Assembly (NCBI GenBank): GCA_964034945.1
Contig: OZ035962.1
Span: forward strand, 97,631,784-97,695,783
Reading direction: 5' to 3'
Length of the DNA stretch: 64,000 nt
Source: Chrysopilus asiliformis
Taxonomy: Eukaryota > Arthropoda > Insecta > Diptera > Rhagionidae
Every line of letters starts with the position of its first letter. Position 1 is the stretch's first letter. Below are positions 49,516 through 60,813 of the stretch, piece after piece. Under the pieces are notes generated by a model. The model was not told where the DNA came from. It did no database searches and saw only the letters and a program-made list of their open reading frames with translations. The position numbers were made by a program, and so were the translations under genes.

Positions 49516-49660
49516 CAGTAGAATCCCGATAATTCGTACCCCGATAATTCGTATATCCCGCTAATTCGTATGAATTTGCTGGGCCCTTGAAAAAAATCCC
49601 GATAGTTCGTACCCCTGAATTTGCTGGTCCCTTGAAATACGAATTATCGGGATTCTACTG
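49516..49660. mobile_element. 145-bp pogo/Tigger-like MITE
   Basis: TA duplications (49514-49515, 49661-49662) flank a perfect TIR starting CAGTAGAATCCCGATAATTC. The interior is several repeats of 'cccgataattcgta', so it is almost entirely foldback. Confidence 0.85.
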
Positions 49661-49669
49661 TACATAGTT

Positions 49670-52600
49670 TTTTTTGGAACCGGTATATGAATATACTTCT
49701 GCACAAAGGTAAGTTTTTTGGGTAAAGTAATAATAATTTTCACACCCAAATCATATTCAACCAGAAAATTAAACACAAAAAAAAACTGTTAAACTTGTGT
49801 AAAACAATATTACAAATTTTTGTAATTTATTAAGTGTTTAAAACACAGTAAAATTTAATAATAGTGTTAATAAATCTTTCATAATTACAAGTAAAAGTTT
49901 CTCCGCATTTTTTTACTTGAAATCGTGTTAAAAACAAGATCATTGCGAAATTTAATAAAATTAGCGATACAAGCAGGTAACAAGCTTTAAGGTATACTAC
50001 ATATATTTGCCGCTATCACAGTACCAGCGGAATCACTTTCCTCCATAATCACAATCGAAAGGTAATTAAAAACATTACGATTAATGAGTGATCTTAAATT
50101 TTCTGGTATAAGTAAGATATGATATAAAGTAGAAATTCTTGTTTTAAGACCCGAAATTATGCGACAATATATTTAAGTGTTTTCGTTGGGAGTTGCTGAA
50201 ATTGATGATTTTGGGCCACTCCGTCCTTCGGCCATCAATTTTAAATAACATGTATATTAATAAGAAACATTGTTAACGGGCACAAAATTGATAAACAAAG
50301 TAATTACAGTTGGTATATCTACTTAAAAGTTCAAAAAAGATTTTTGCGGTAAAGAAAACTGGATGAATTTTAAAATGACGCCGAAGGTGAATATCATACC
50401 AACCTCAACTTTTCCTACATAACATAATCCCTTTGATCTCGAGCTGATATCAATTTACGAGCGTGTTCCATCTACAAAATAATCAAAATCAAGCAAACGA
50501 ATGGCATAAAAAATTATTTAACCAAAAATTATTTGGATAAACGAGAAAAACCAGTATTTTGAGGTCCGCTTAAACGTTCGGTTGAGTTCTGCATAATGAT
50601 ATCAACCGGTCAACCGGCGACAGAGAGTCACAAAACACCTTTCGGAATCCACACCAAACAGCCTTTATATAAATTTTTTTGACCTTTCGTCGAAATCTTC
50701 TGAATCTCACATAAATCGGCTGTAAATACTTAAGATATATATGATGATTTTCATGATTTAACAGTCACCATAGAAGTTCTTTCAAAATAAATTTAACCAC
50801 GTTTGATTTTACATTTCAATAATAAAATCTCTTTGAAAACTTTTATTTGGTATTTTATCTGAAATTGGGAAGTGATCTGCTTTTCAACGACAAATCTTGT
50901 GCCAAACTTAGAAAAAAAGGCATTAATTATGCATTGAATATTTATCAAGTGGAAACCGGTAGAGTTGTGAGTTCAAAAACTGAGTTAATAAGATGCGTAT
51001 ACGTCAGTTTATCGTTAAGATTTGGCATCCATATCGTCCACAATCTCAAAGATTTTCTGGTTCTAAGCGACGAAATAAAACATGCCCCACGTTGAATTTC
51101 GATTTGTACCTTTCACCAAACTTTCGCAATTTCTACAAGATGCAATTGAGAGACTGTCGTTTGCGAAAATTTGCAGAATTTTTTCTTTAACCTTCGTCGG
51201 TCGGTAGATACTCTTATATGTAGGTACCGTTAAAGTTTAAACCTTCCTAAACGTGAGAAATCTAATTTTATTTGATACTATATTACACTACCTCGTTTCT
51301 ATAAGATTTCTTAGTAAATTCTAGTGGTACAAGTGGAAATTTGTTGATCAACCCCCTTTGAGACAATGTTGTACCACCACCTCTTTCTGATCAACATTTT
51401 TCTTTTATCAGATAAGTTTTCTCTCCACAAAAAAATCCCCGTCTCCACAAAATGTTGTCAATAAAACCGAAATAAAACCGAAATAAAACCGAAATAAAAC
51501 CGAAAAACCGAATCATTTTTACACCGAAAATTCAATCCTGCTCGAATTAACTCGAGCTCAGCCAGTAAAATCTCAAATCCAAGTGTGATTTTTTTTTTGC
51601 CAATAATCCGCCATGATACAAGAATAATGTACGGCTAATCTGTCGCAGTAGTGTTGCCAATTTTTGTCCATAAAACTGTAGAAAAATTGTCACGAAATTA
51701 AAATTTATGAGAGTCAACACCCGAATCGGGTTATCGTACCATTAACGATGATCATCCACCCGAGATAACTCGAGTACCACTGCTAAAGTGTTAATGTGCC
51801 AATTTGTATAATATTTTATGATTGGAATATATAATTCTGTTCTACGATCGTAAATGCCATCGCGTCTTATCCATTAGTCCAACAAATATTTAGATAAAGA
51901 AATTCAAAAATTTCCTAATTTTGAAAAAAAACAGTATGTGGATATTTCAAGCCGCTCAATTCGATTGGATCAAACTGGAATGGAATGGAACTGATTCAAA
52001 AAAATGTAAAAGACATGGATGATGGAAAGAATTGACATAAATTTGCCCGAAGATATATGGTAATATTTTTTATTATACATATTTATAAACATAAACTAAA
52101 CATCACAGAATAATAATGCTTATGGTGAAGAGAAAGAAAAAGCGACATTGAGCCTTTCTCTGCAAAACTTGTCCCAAAGAAGTTGATACTTGATGCTGAT
52201 GCTGGGTGTGTCCATTCATTTATAATTTGATTTTATTTACACTGATTATCATCGGTGGTTTATTCATTATTGAATATGCTGGAATTATATCATTATTATT
52301 CCGATGGAGCATTCTCTGTTACTCCTTAATTGACAGCCATTTCATTTTCCATTACTTTCAAATTAAAGGCATATTAAGTCGTATATTTATATTGATTCAT
52401 GTATACCAGATTATTTCAATTTAGCGCGGCTTTTAATTGGTTCATTTCATATCTGTCTTCAATTGTTAAGTGTGTAAAACATTGGATTAGGCCAATAGGT
52501 TTTTATTCAATTTTAAACAATTTCCTCAGGGCGAATGTAATAATTAAAATAATGAATTCTACCCGAAATCAAATCACTAGAAGAAGAGCGGAGTAAGAGT

Positions 52601-52730
52601 GGGAATGATGAACAATTGTTGATAATGACAAAAGATTTACCTGAACAACTAAACAAAAGTAAAGTTGCGCCGAAAAAAAACTCAAAGATACTGAAAAGTG
52701 GTGTATACGAAACAGTTTTTTTGAAAAAGT
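49670..52730. other. AT-rich DNA; one short tandem array
   Basis: An 11-bp tandem ('ataaaaccgaa', four units) lies at about 51461-51505. No gene was recognised. Confidence 0.4.
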
Positions 52731-52902
52731 TCAGTCATATTGAAAAATTTATAAAGATAAAAAGTGTTTAAAATATGACTTTACATAATTTATCTATACA
52801 TCAAAATCCAGTTGGACCACTCTTTCCTCCTTATAGACGAAATGTGTTTAGAATATTATGTTACATAACCGTTCCATACATCAAAATCTAACCGGACTAC
52901 TC

Positions 52903-53665
52903 CCCTAGTAGATTTTGCTCATCAGTACTCTACACTATCAAAGGAAAAACGCACACAATAACATGGTTTTTCAGTTGTGTTTAGCGAAAATGAGTTAGTG
53001 TGGGTATATACAGAATTATTTGTTAAAAAAACTTTAAAGTAAATGCTTTTAACCGATTTGAATTTGACTTCTGATGAGCATATGATGAGCCTTCGATGAG
53101 TGCTCATGTAATGTCGACGAGGCGATGCGTTCGGCATCGATTCGTAACCCACTTCATTTGTTTCCGAAATTGGTTCGATATTCCCGTTAACTCTGGAACT
53201 GAAATGCTTGAAAACGATTATTTATTTTCATTCTAAGTTAAAGTGCAATTGAAGACAGAAGGTTCAAATAATATGAGTTCATTAATTGTAGTATGCTTGA
53301 GTTCTTCCATTTTAGGTTTAAATTCTGGTGAATTCATCAAAATAATGAATTCATCAATTCTGGTATTCATGAGTTCATCAATTCTGGTATTCATGAGTTC
53401 ATCAATTCAGGTATTCATGAGTTCATCAATACGCTTACTGATCAGGTAGCCAATTCGGCTACCAATGAGTTTACCCATGAGCATCATCAATACATCATCA
53501 ATACGGCCCCATGATACTCATCGAGAGACTCATGCAGAGCTCATCGAAAAACTCATTGCTACAAATGAGTATATAAGTGAGCAGTAATGATGATTATATT
53601 TCCCAGGTCTAGAACAAAACTCATCACTTCGCGATGATGAGTTCATCATGAACGATCTACTAGGG
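52903..53665. mobile_element. 763-bp TIR element rich in ATGAG/CATCA repeats
   Basis: The ends are CCCTAGTAGATT on the left and, reversed, CCCTAGTAGATC on the right. The right half is dense in atgag/ctcat and catca/tgatg motifs, including a 24-bp tandem at 53347-53442. It interrupts family B copy 7. The duplication is 2-3 bp at most and ambiguous. Confidence 0.65.
53347..53442 (+). repeat. 24-bp tandem repeat, 4 units
   Basis: The unit is GAGTTCATCAATTCTGGTAT plus TCAT, with point variants in the first and third copies. Confidence 0.9.
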
Positions 53666-53779
53666 TCCTTCCCCCTCTCCCATACAAATGAATCTTTGTT
53701 CATAAAAAATTTGTCTGCTTGACGATTGGTCCCTGAAAATTGTAGCTTTTCAAGTGTTTTTTTAATTATTTTCAAAAAA

Positions 53780-54810
53780 TTTAAAACAAAACTTTTTCAA
53801 TAACGATTATATAAGTCAAACCGTCTGATAAAATGTTCACCACAAATTTTTACAAAACCTTTGTATATATTCTAATATATAATTTATTATTGTACATTTT
53901 TGTCTGTACCAATCCGGAATAAAAATTCCAAGCGGTGAATTTTGAATAAAAATTTCATTGAAATTCTTTTAAATAATGCAGTCCATTAAACTTTCGATTT
54001 TTTTTTATCAAAGAAATTAATTTCCATAATTCATGTAACTAAAAGGAAATTATTTTATGCATTTTTGGCTTATTTAAAAAATTGTTAGAGATTGCGTATG
54101 GAATTTAAAATAGCGCATCGAATCGGTAGCTACCGAAAATCATCGTTAATTAAGCATGCAAATTAAATGTTTGGCTATCATTTTTACCCTCTAATAAAAT
54201 CATTTTATGGAAAATTCGCAAAAAAAAAAAAACAAATCGTAGATATTTGCAAATCTTATAATTTGGTATGAATTCGATTGAATAATTTAAGAAAAGCTTA
54301 TACTAATGAAGAAAACGACCAGCAGGACAATAACGTTGGATGTTTTTATTATCGAGTAAAAGAGGGCAAAATTAAAAGTCAACGAGTCTTCAATCAGTAA
54401 AATAAAAGCTGAAATCCGCATCGGTCACGAGTCAAAAGTGCAACGCGCAAAAACTGATCTTTCTCCTTTCACCGATTTTAAAATTCTTTTGCTGATACGC
54501 CGGCCCAACCAATTCATTCCATTGAAAGGTATTTCGACGTTGATGTAACCGCTGGCCGTGTTTCTTTTTTTTTAAATCTGAAACTTGATTTGGTTTTGTA
54601 AGTTCTTTCAAGATATTTGATATGAGCCAAAATTTCAAACCATTTTACATCAATTCATTTAACTTGGGTTGCATTTGAAAAATTCGTAAAATTTCTCAGA
54701 AAATCTGGGAAAAATCGCGTGAAACTAAAAATTTATTTATTCTTCTCATGTTTGTGAAAACAATTGCATTAAAAAATGTTGAAAAATCTAGCTTGAGGTC
54801 AACGTGTTCT
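53780..54810. other. AT-rich DNA without recognised feature
   Basis: No supported feature. Confidence 0.4.
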
Positions 54811-54814
54811 CGAG

Positions 54815-55480
54815 TTATCTCTATATATAAAATCGTTTAACCTGACTGAGTGACTGACTCATCAACGTCCAGCCCAAACCCCTGAAGCTAGAGACTTGAA
54901 ACTTTCACAATATGTCCCAACCATCGCGTAGGCGCTCACTAAGGCGGGGTTTTCCGAAATTTTACCCCTAAGGTGGTGAACGGGGGGTAAAGGGGGTTTG
55001 GGTGTTTTTAAACCGTGATTTTCGCCATTAATCCTGTTCAGTAGGAGGCTGAAAAGTTTCACTCGGGGGTTTTTGGGGGCGCTGTTAGATTTTCAAAATT
55101 CAAAACGGAAGGTCCTGTAAGGATAACGCAAATATCCTTTTTTCCATTTTTTCCGGGAAAAAATTGCATTAAGGGCTTTTCGGGGTCGCTGATCACGAAT
55201 CGGGTGTTGAAATTTCATATTTCGAATAGTCCTATAAGGATAACCCTTTTTTCATTTTTAAAATACCCTTTTTTCATTTTTTTTCAGTTTTTGCAGACGC
55301 TGATCACGAATCTGGTGATGAAATTCCTAACGGAAGCTCCTGTAAGGATAACCCAAATATCCTTTTTACCATTTTTCCTCGAAAAAAACTGGCAATAAGG
55401 GGGTTTCGGAACCGCTGATCACGAATCTGGTGTTACGATTTTAAAATTCGGAACGGGAGGTTTCTAAGGATTACTCCCCT
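54815..55480 (+). repeat. dispersed repeat with 111-115 bp tandem units
   Basis: Begins with 'ctatatataaaatcgtttaa' and 'ctgactgactcatcaacg', then 'aaacccctgaagctagagac'. From about 55085, three to four degenerate units of 111-115 bp each include 'gctgatcacgaatc(t/g)ggtg' (55191, 55302, 55417) and 'cctgtaaggataac'. The class is unknown. Confidence 0.6.
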
Positions 55481-55599
55481 AAAAAGTCTTCAAATTTGCA
55501 GTCTCCTAAAAATGGTTCTCAATTTTCGGTTTCGCGGGGGGAAAAAATTGTAGTTATGTTATATCCTGCAGGTCGCCTAGCAAAGCTTTTTATAGTCTA

Positions 55600-55940
55600 T
55601 ATGAGAATCATATAGAAGTACCTATATTAGATTTAGTACACCGTTTGTAAGGCATCAAACAAATCGTTGGACACAAAAAAGTACTACAACATGGTGTATG
55701 GGATGACAAAAGATTTTTATTTTCGCATGTCCGTGAACACCATAGGATTGAGCTAGAGACGTGAAATTTTTTATAGTTGCGTTTATAGTAAATATCAAGG
55801 CTAAGTTCTTGAACGTGTAAAATCGGACTACTCCTATTTCCCTCCACCCTACAAATGGGATTTTTACCATAAGAATTTTGTCTGTCGCCATGTAGAGTAT
55901 TTGACGGTTGGCGCCTGGCAATTGTAGTTTTTCTTATATT
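55600..55940 (+). repeat. family B repeat, copy 8
   Basis: 'atattagatttagtacaccg', 'tgtaaggcatcaaac', 'gcatgtccgtgaacac', 'tgagctagagacgtgaaatt', then the family end 'ggcgcctggcaattgtagtttttctta'. No expanded GTCY tract. Confidence 0.65.
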
Positions 55941-55989
55941 TCTATTGTAAATTTTACCATTTTAGTTGCAATCTCAAGTTTAGCTAGTA

Positions 55990-57281
55990 ACACATGGATC
56001 AATAAGTCCCGAGACTAACAATGAAAACAACATTTTTTTTGCAAAATTTTTTTTTATTCATCAATATAATCACCTTTTAGGGTGATACAATCGTTCCAAC
56101 GCTTTTCCAATTTTTCAATACCATGTTTATAAAAAAAATTATCTTTCGCTTCAAAATAAGCTTCAGTTTCAGCGATGACCTCCTCATTTGAGCCAAATCT
56201 TTTTCCCTGGAGCATTTTTTTAAGATCAGCAAAGAGCCAGTAGTCACTGGGGGCTAAATCTGGCGAGTATGGGGGGTGGGGAAGCAGATGAAAGCCCAAT
56301 TCGTTCAATTTTGCCATTGTTTTCATCGACTTGTGGCAGGGTGCAATGTCTTGGTGAAAAAGGATTTTTTTTCTCTGCATGTGCGGTCGTTTTTTGCGAT
56401 TTCCTCCTTCAAACGCACCAGCAAGTCAATATAATAATCACTGTTGATCGATTTACCTTTTTCGAGGTAGTCAATGAAAATCACGCCATGCGTATCCCAA
56501 AAAACTGACGCCATGACTTTGCCAGCTGACTGCTGCGTTTTCGGACGCTTCGGACGGCTTTCGCCAGCTGTGCGCCACTCAGATGACTGCCGCTTCGACT
56601 CTGGAGTGTAGTGATGTATCCATGTTTCGTCCATGGACACGTAACGACGCAAGAAATCTTTTTTATTGCGAGTAAATAGCGATAAACAGCTTTCTGAATC
56701 ATCGACTCGTTGCTGTTTTTGTTCCATCGAAAGCAATCGCGGCACCCACTTGGAAAAAACCTTTTTCATGCTCAATTTTTCATGAAGGATAGTAAATGCA
56801 CTTCCATATGATATCTGTGTTATCTCAGCAATCTCACGGAGCTTCACTTTACGATCTTTCATTATAATTTTTGTCACTTCACTCACATTTTCCGGTGTAA
56901 CGGCTTCCACAGGTCTACCCGAGCGTTCCGCGTCATTTGTGTCGGTACGACCACGTTTAAACTCGGCAAACCACCGACAAATCGTTGCTTTTGATGGACA
57001 AGAGTCCGGGTAACATTTTTCAATCCATTGTTTCGCTTGCACGGTGTTTTTACCCATTAAAAAACAATGTTTTTTCAGAACACGAAACTCGGTTTTTTCC
57101 ATTTTTTAAACAAACTACAAAACGACTTTACTCCAACCTCGATAACTCAGCTGTTTCTGGTCCGATCGACTTAAAATTTTGACACGTTTCAAGCAAAGGT
57201 TAGTACTCTAGAAAGACGTGGTTACTGGTTTACTACGAGCGTCATCTCTGGGTTAGTCTCGGGACTTATTGATCCATGTGT
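55990..57281 (-). mobile_element. complete mariner element (1292 bp)
   Basis: Perfect 30-bp TIRs, starting ACACATGGATCAATAAGTCC, lie at 55990-56019 and 57252-57281, with the TA target duplicated at 55988-55989 and 57282-57283. The length is the usual 1.3 kb of mariner. It encodes a minus-strand transposase interrupted once. Perfect TIRs imply recent insertion. Confidence 0.95.
56054..57102 (-). pseudogene. mariner transposase (D,D34D), one-base frameshift
   Basis: The start ATG is at 57100-57102. The N-terminal region (to about residue 110) has the helix-turn-helix character of mariner transposases, with KQWIEKCYPDS and ICRWFAEFKRGRT, and a WVPRLL linker stands where the family has WVPHxL. 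The first catalytic Asp is in MDETWIHHY. The second is in HQDIAPCH, where the family usually has HxDNA. The third is in DLAPSDYW, exactly 34 residues after the second. The reading frame breaks at a run of six T on the plus strand (56390-56395). One base is missing relative to the frame that continues to the stop at 56054. Across both parts the length is about 346 residues, the normal family size. As it stands the product would lack two of three catalytic residues, so it is inactive unless the base is a sequencing error. Subfamily not assigned. Confidence 0.93.
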
Positions 57282-57289
57282 TAAATATT

Positions 57290-58028
57290 TAAACTAACAA
57301 GTATTCCTCTCATTGATGTTAGGAAAGATATTTTTCATATATAAGGAACTCTCTTATTTATATTTTATATGACTTTTTCAGTTAACCTTTGGTTAATGTT
57401 GTGGCCGGTGCCCATAATCACGACCGTTGAAATATGTGTTAAACTGGCGAAGAAATCAAAGAAAACTCCAATCTAGTTCGCAGCACATGGAGGATTGGCC
57501 ATCTTTTTGGTCACTCAAGATGTTGCTCTTACTTTGGGTGCTTTTGCGTTGACTCGGTGAATGTTGTTTGGTCAGCGAAAGGCCTTCCAAAAAATCTTCT
57601 CATTACGGATTCAATCAGATCAATGCGAGGCATAAAATTTGCAAATTTATCTGTTCAGATGGTGTAATAGTAATGTTTGAAATTTCAGGTTTAGGAAGAG
57701 ACCGAATCTAGTGTGCTGTACATGAGAAAGTTGTGAAGCATCTACCAGACGACCTTGTTCCCTAAGGGTTTCGTGTGATAAATTACATAAATGGGATTTC
57801 ACGATAACTTGGTCAAAACAAACCGATTAATATTATTTAATTGAATTGGGTGTAAGGGCGATATTTGTAATCGATGGTACTAAAAAAATTATTGAACATT
57901 TTTCAGATATCTCGCAAATCCTGGGAATTTTTCCAATCAACCATTATTTAAAAACTTTTTTTAATCTCCAATTTTCAACGTAGGCGTGACATAATTTAAG
58001 AGTGATTGCAAATTCGCATTAAATTGAA
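57290..58028. other. no feature recognised
   Basis: Moderately mixed composition at 57390-57790 without an open frame of note. Confidence 0.4.
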
Positions 58029-58031
58029 CTA

Positions 58032-58272
58032 CAGTAATCCCTTCAACTGCACGGTTTCTAACTGCGCGGTTTCGCAACTGCGCGGTTCAGTTTTTAATAC
58101 CAAAATTTCGCGGTAAAAATTTCGCAGCTGCACAGTTTTTTTTATAATTTTCGTTTAAAAAAACATGTTCCTAACCCCAAAATTTCATACAAAGTAGGGT
58201 TCACAGTGCGCGGTTTCGGTGTGCGCGCTCTTTTTGTGGAACGTATCTACCGCGCAGTTGGAGGGATTACTG
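58032..58272. mobile_element. pogo/Tigger-like MITE, copy 2 (241 bp)
   Basis: TA at 58030-58031 and 58273-58274. The ends and interior match the copy at 23104, with small differences including a 6-bp shorter middle. Confidence 0.8.
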
Positions 58273-58329
58273 TATTTCAATTTAATGAATTACTCATAAT
58301 CTACAAGTTAGAAACTTTTTAATTAATAG

Positions 58330-58860
58330 TGTAAAAACTATAAGAAAAACATTGAATTTTGATTTATGGAAAAGTTTTGTAAAATCCTATTTTAAACTCA
58401 TTTTGTCTTAATAATTTTTTCGATAAGACCAACTGTTTTCGAGAAAAGTGCAAAAAACTATTTATTTGTATAGGAGAGGGGCAAAGGAATGACCCGATTT
58501 TGCACGTTCAAGGACTTACCGGTACTATTTACGGGAAACACAACTGTAAAAAATTCCAACTCTCTAGCTTAATCCTTTCGAGAGTTATGGTGTTCGCTAA
58601 GAGACAGAAAGACAGACTGATGGACACACCGACCGATAGACAGATGGACAGACAGACGGACATGCGGAATTCAAAATCTTTTATCATCCCAAACTTAATT
58701 TTGGTGTTACTTCATTTTGGTGTCCAACGAGATTGGTTTGATCCGTTACAAACGGTATAATAAATCTAATATACTTCGAAATGATTCTCATATAGAGTAA
58801 AAAAACATAACAAAAGCTATAATTGCCAATCTGGCAATCATTGGAGACCCGTATGGTGAT
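58330..58860 (-). repeat. family B repeat, copy 9
   Basis: 'gattttgatttatgg...taaaatcctattttaaac', 'aattccaactctctagct', a short (GACA/GACG)n tract (58610-58665), 'acatgcggaattcaaaatctttt', and 'gttacaaacggtataataaatctaatata'. Confidence 0.65.
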
Positions 58861-58889
58861 ATTCGTATCAAAATTCGAACAGTTATACC

Positions 58890-59385
58890 AAAATTCCACT
58901 TTGAAGTCAAACTTTCCAATAAGATTTTTTAAAATTTATTCCAATCGGATTTTGATGTATGGGAGTTTTATGTAGAATCATATCCTAAATAACTTTTGTT
59001 TTTGGACTTTTTTGATAAGATGCACCGTTTTCGAGATATTCACAAAAACCGTTTTCGTTCGTATGGGGGGTACCCCCCCTAATGGTCCGTTTTTGCCCAT
59101 TAACGAACTTAGCCTCGCATTTTACGAAAAACGAATCTGCGCAAAATTTCAAGTCTCTAGCTCAATCCGTGCGCCCGCAATCCGCGCCACAGACGGACAG
59201 ACGGACAGACAGACAGACGGACAGACAGACGGACAGACAGACGGACGGACATGCAGAAATTAATTATTTTTATCATTCTAAACACACTGGTGTAATTCAT
59301 TTTTATGTGTGATGACGGGATCTTGGCGTTACAAACGGTAAGGCAAAGTTAATATACCCTTTGGTTTCACCATACGGGTATAAAC
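58890..59385 (-). repeat. family B repeat, copy 10, with terminal hairpin
   Basis: Best preserved copy: a (GACGGACA)n tract at 59192-59252, 'acatgcagaaattaattatt', 'gatgacgggatcttggcg', 'ttacaaacggtaaggc' and the terminal hairpin TATACCC (59353-59359) with GGGTATA (59376-59382). It mirrors copy 2. Open frames of 76-83 codons here translate the repeat. Confidence 0.75.
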
Positions 59386-59669
59386 ACATACCAAAACATA
59401 CTCGATTACATTCAGAGCCAGGAAGAATCTCTGATTATCTTCAGCGCACTTCACAAAAGACAAGGGTCATTCACGAACTGTAATAAAATCAGGCCAATTG
59501 TAAGAAAAAGTCTAGTATTTTGTCCAAAGTCGAGAAAATATAATAAACCAATAAACTCTTGCTAGAAAGGGCGTATCGGAACCATCGAGTGAAAGAGTCA
59601 AAGTCGAGACTGTTTTCAAATCATAGAAAAATTAATTTCTGGTCTAGTCTAATTGAATTTAAGTTAATC

Positions 59670-60011
59670 ATGGCGCACGTAGTTTCCAGGTACGAGGAGT
59701 ATCTTAAATATCACTTTGGCTTTGAAATGCACTACTTTGATGATGATAGCCATTTGTTTAGATCGAGGAGGTCTGGAGAAATTCAAGCAGTCATCACCAA
59801 AAGGTTTTCTCATTACGGAATTCAGGTAGCCCGGTATTCAGCGTATGTTTGGAATGAATCGGGTCTTGATTTCAGATACCTTAATTTTAAATCACGTTCC
59901 GACCTTTCTACCTGTTGGCGCTTAATGTTTAAATTGATGGGTTTTGATTTACCTACAGTGGTATCTGAGTTATGTTACACAATCTGTTGTAGTGCATTTA
60001 TAATTTCTTAA
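59670..60011 (+). CDS. unrecognised 113-residue open frame
   Basis: ATG at 59670 has A at -3 and G at +4, a favourable context. The frame is also open upstream to 59559. The product is balanced in composition, with no low-complexity run: it starts MAHVVSRYEEYLKYHFGF, has an acidic patch YFDDDSH, a basic patch RSRRSGE, and a hydrophobic Cys-containing C-terminus. I recognise no domain and no splice signals that would attach it to another gene. It lies between two repeats and overlaps neither. It could be a small gene, a single exon, or a remnant of an element. Confidence 0.35.
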   Translation: MAHVVSRYEEYLKYHFGFEMHYFDDDSHLFRSRRSGEIQAVITKRFSHYGIQVARYSAYVWNESGLDFRYLNFKSRSDLSTCWRLMFKLMGFDLPTVVSELCYTICCSAFIIS

Positions 60012-60170
60012 TTACTGTGTCAATTTTGTTGAGTGATTTGTTTACATTGATTGGACGATCTGTTGATGTATTCATTGAAAATCCACGTTACTGGTGAAGT
60101 TACATTGGTACCTTTTGGAAAGAAATGATTAAATTTTCGTAAAATTTTTAAAATCGTTTGGAACTGCATA

Positions 60171-60354
60171 CAGTTTGACCTCGGTAAACGCCACCCTCGA
60201 ATAACGCAACTCCTCGGTTAACGCAACACCTAAAATTTTACACTGTTGACTCAATAAACGCAACTTCCAAATAAGGTTGACTCGGTTAACGCAACTGACT
60301 CGGTTATTGCAACAGGCTCTGTCTACTATAGTTGCGATTATCGAAGTCACACTG
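60171..60354. mobile_element. 184-bp TIR MITE with TA duplication
   Basis: TA at 60169-60170 and 60355-60356. The ends are CAGTTTGACCTCGGTAA on the left and CAGTGTGACTTCGATAA reversed on the right. The interior repeats '(c)tcggttaacgcaac' several times, as in other pogo-like MITEs of this window. Confidence 0.7.
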
Positions 60355-60359
60355 TATTT

Positions 60360-60766
60360 GAAAAAAAAATCTGATGTGAACAGCACATGGCTTTCTTATA
60401 CAAAATCTACGTTTCTGCCCAATTGGAAATATGAATTTTTATTTGACAAGATCTGAAATATCTCAGATCTTGTAAAATAAAAATTCATATAAAGACAAAA
60501 TTGAGGCAAAGATTATTCTCTACAATTAAGTTCACACATTCAATCACTCCATTGGACACTCCATCTTTAGACAGCACATCACAACCATCCCCCCAAAACT
60601 TCTGTCGTAAATCCAGATACAAGCGTTTCTTGATTTACGATGTTTCGAAATAAGACGTTTTGACATACGACGTAAATTAATTACACGAATAAATTTTATT
60701 AACAATTCCATTTATTACAAAATACAATACTTCCATGTCTACGCAGAAGAAAGTAAAAATTAACTT
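60360..60766. other. AT-rich DNA without recognised feature
   Basis: A local inverted repeat 'ttttatttgacaagatctga' / 'tcagatcttgtaaaataaaa' lies at about 60437-60485. Nothing else. Confidence 0.45.
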
Positions 60767-60778
60767 AATTTTGCTCTT
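60767..60778 (+). repeat. 12-bp direct repeat, left target duplication of the Penelope palindrome
   Basis: TAATTTTGCTCT is repeated at 62433-62444, just at the end of the right arm. Thirty-five bases (60779-60813) of non-palindromic sequence separate it from the left arm. Confidence 0.75.
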
Positions 60779-60813
60779 GATTATCTTATATTCTCGACCG
60801 TTTTTAATTCTAA

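Larger units (their letters stand above)
52735..53775 (+). repeat. family B repeat, copy 7, split by a 763-bp insertion
   Basis: The left part (52735-52902) has 'ttgaaaaatttataaagat ... catcaaaatctaaccggactac'. The right part (53666-53775) continues with 'ccttccccctctcccataca' and the family end 'attggtccctgaaaattgtag'. Together they restore the module order seen intact at 29200-29460. Confidence 0.65.

Noticed and set aside
53347..53442. 24-bp repeats as a CRISPR array
   Set aside because: Units are directly contiguous without spacers, in a eukaryotic genome, inside a transposon-like element.
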